This document shows positions 63,991 through 64,000 of a stretch of 64,000 nucleotides of DNA, piece after piece. The stretch's first letter is position 1, and every line of letters starts with the position of its first letter. The position numbers were made by a program, and so were the translations under genes. The notes under the pieces are model-generated. The model was not told the DNA's origin and did not search any database. It saw nothing but the letters and a program-made list of their open reading frames with translations. The stretch is from Acholoe squamosa (Eukaryota > Annelida > Polychaeta > Phyllodocida > Polynoidae): positions 75,303,972-75,367,971 of the forward strand of contig OX439040.1 of the NCBI GenBank assembly GCA_949317995.1, in the 5' to 3' direction.

Positions 63991-64000
63991 ATTACTTAAT

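Overview
This window looks like intergenic or intronic DNA from an animal nuclear genome, most likely a marine invertebrate. It has no compact gene order, no ribosome-binding-site-led reading frames, no rRNA and no complete protein gene. I cannot name the species. What fills it is short non-autonomous transposons, SINEs, minisatellites and palindromes, many nested in one another. Almost every open frame is a by-product of tandem repeats or chance.

Four mobile families dominate. (1) 'TA-CCGTA' elements (about 100-600 bp) begin CCGTAA, end TTACGG, insert at TA and carry repeated ATAAG-centred motifs; three main sub-families use the words GCGTATAAGACGC, CCGGTCATAAGCCGG and TTGAATAAGCGCC. (2) 'Cloverleaf' elements (about 250 bp) begin CCCTTTAAGGGCC inside TTAA and hold two internal hairpins between long terminal inverted repeats. 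The TTAA site and CCC terminus resemble piggyBac, so I call them piggyBac-like MITEs. (3) A roughly 190-bp SINE-like retroposon ends in (ACTC)n, or in one copy (TCAA)n. Six primary copies are seen and all have target-site duplications. (4) A roughly 120-145 bp element has ends like CAGGGATGNAAGTC (hAT-like). Several two- or three-copy families also occur.

Layout: 1-4.8 kb, low-density degenerate elements and a tRNA-derived SINE head. 4.8-9.5 kb, a SINE, two minisatellites and a G-rich inverted-repeat element. 9.5-16 kb, two dispersed repeat families and a 1.18-kb terminal-inverted-repeat element. 17.4-18.4 kb, a CpG-rich stretch and a cluster of CREB/ATF-type sites, the best regulatory candidates. 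18.4-20.4 kb, three transposons and a 51-bp minisatellite. 21-30.3 kb, cloverleaf elements, SINEs and a 74-bp minisatellite. 30.3-32.7 kb, two SINEs and a 38-bp minisatellite with higher-order structure. 34.3-39.0 kb, a tandemly duplicated block holding a 49-bp satellite (about 11 and about 60 units) that grew from inside a cloverleaf element. 39-50 kb, nested TA-CCGTA elements and large palindromes. 50.06-50.14 kb, the one convincing exon candidate (76 nt). 51-64 kb, more nested elements, ending with a 607-bp TA-CCGTA element that has engulfed a GC-rich tandem array.

The most informative results come from comparing copies within the window. A duplicated block supplies an empty site showing that a TA-CCGTA element duplicates TA. 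SINE copies with different tails each have their own target duplication. The 49-bp satellite can be traced block by block to its parent MITE. If a gene is present, it is probably on the + strand with one small exon at 50,064-50,139 and the rest outside the window or unrecognised.
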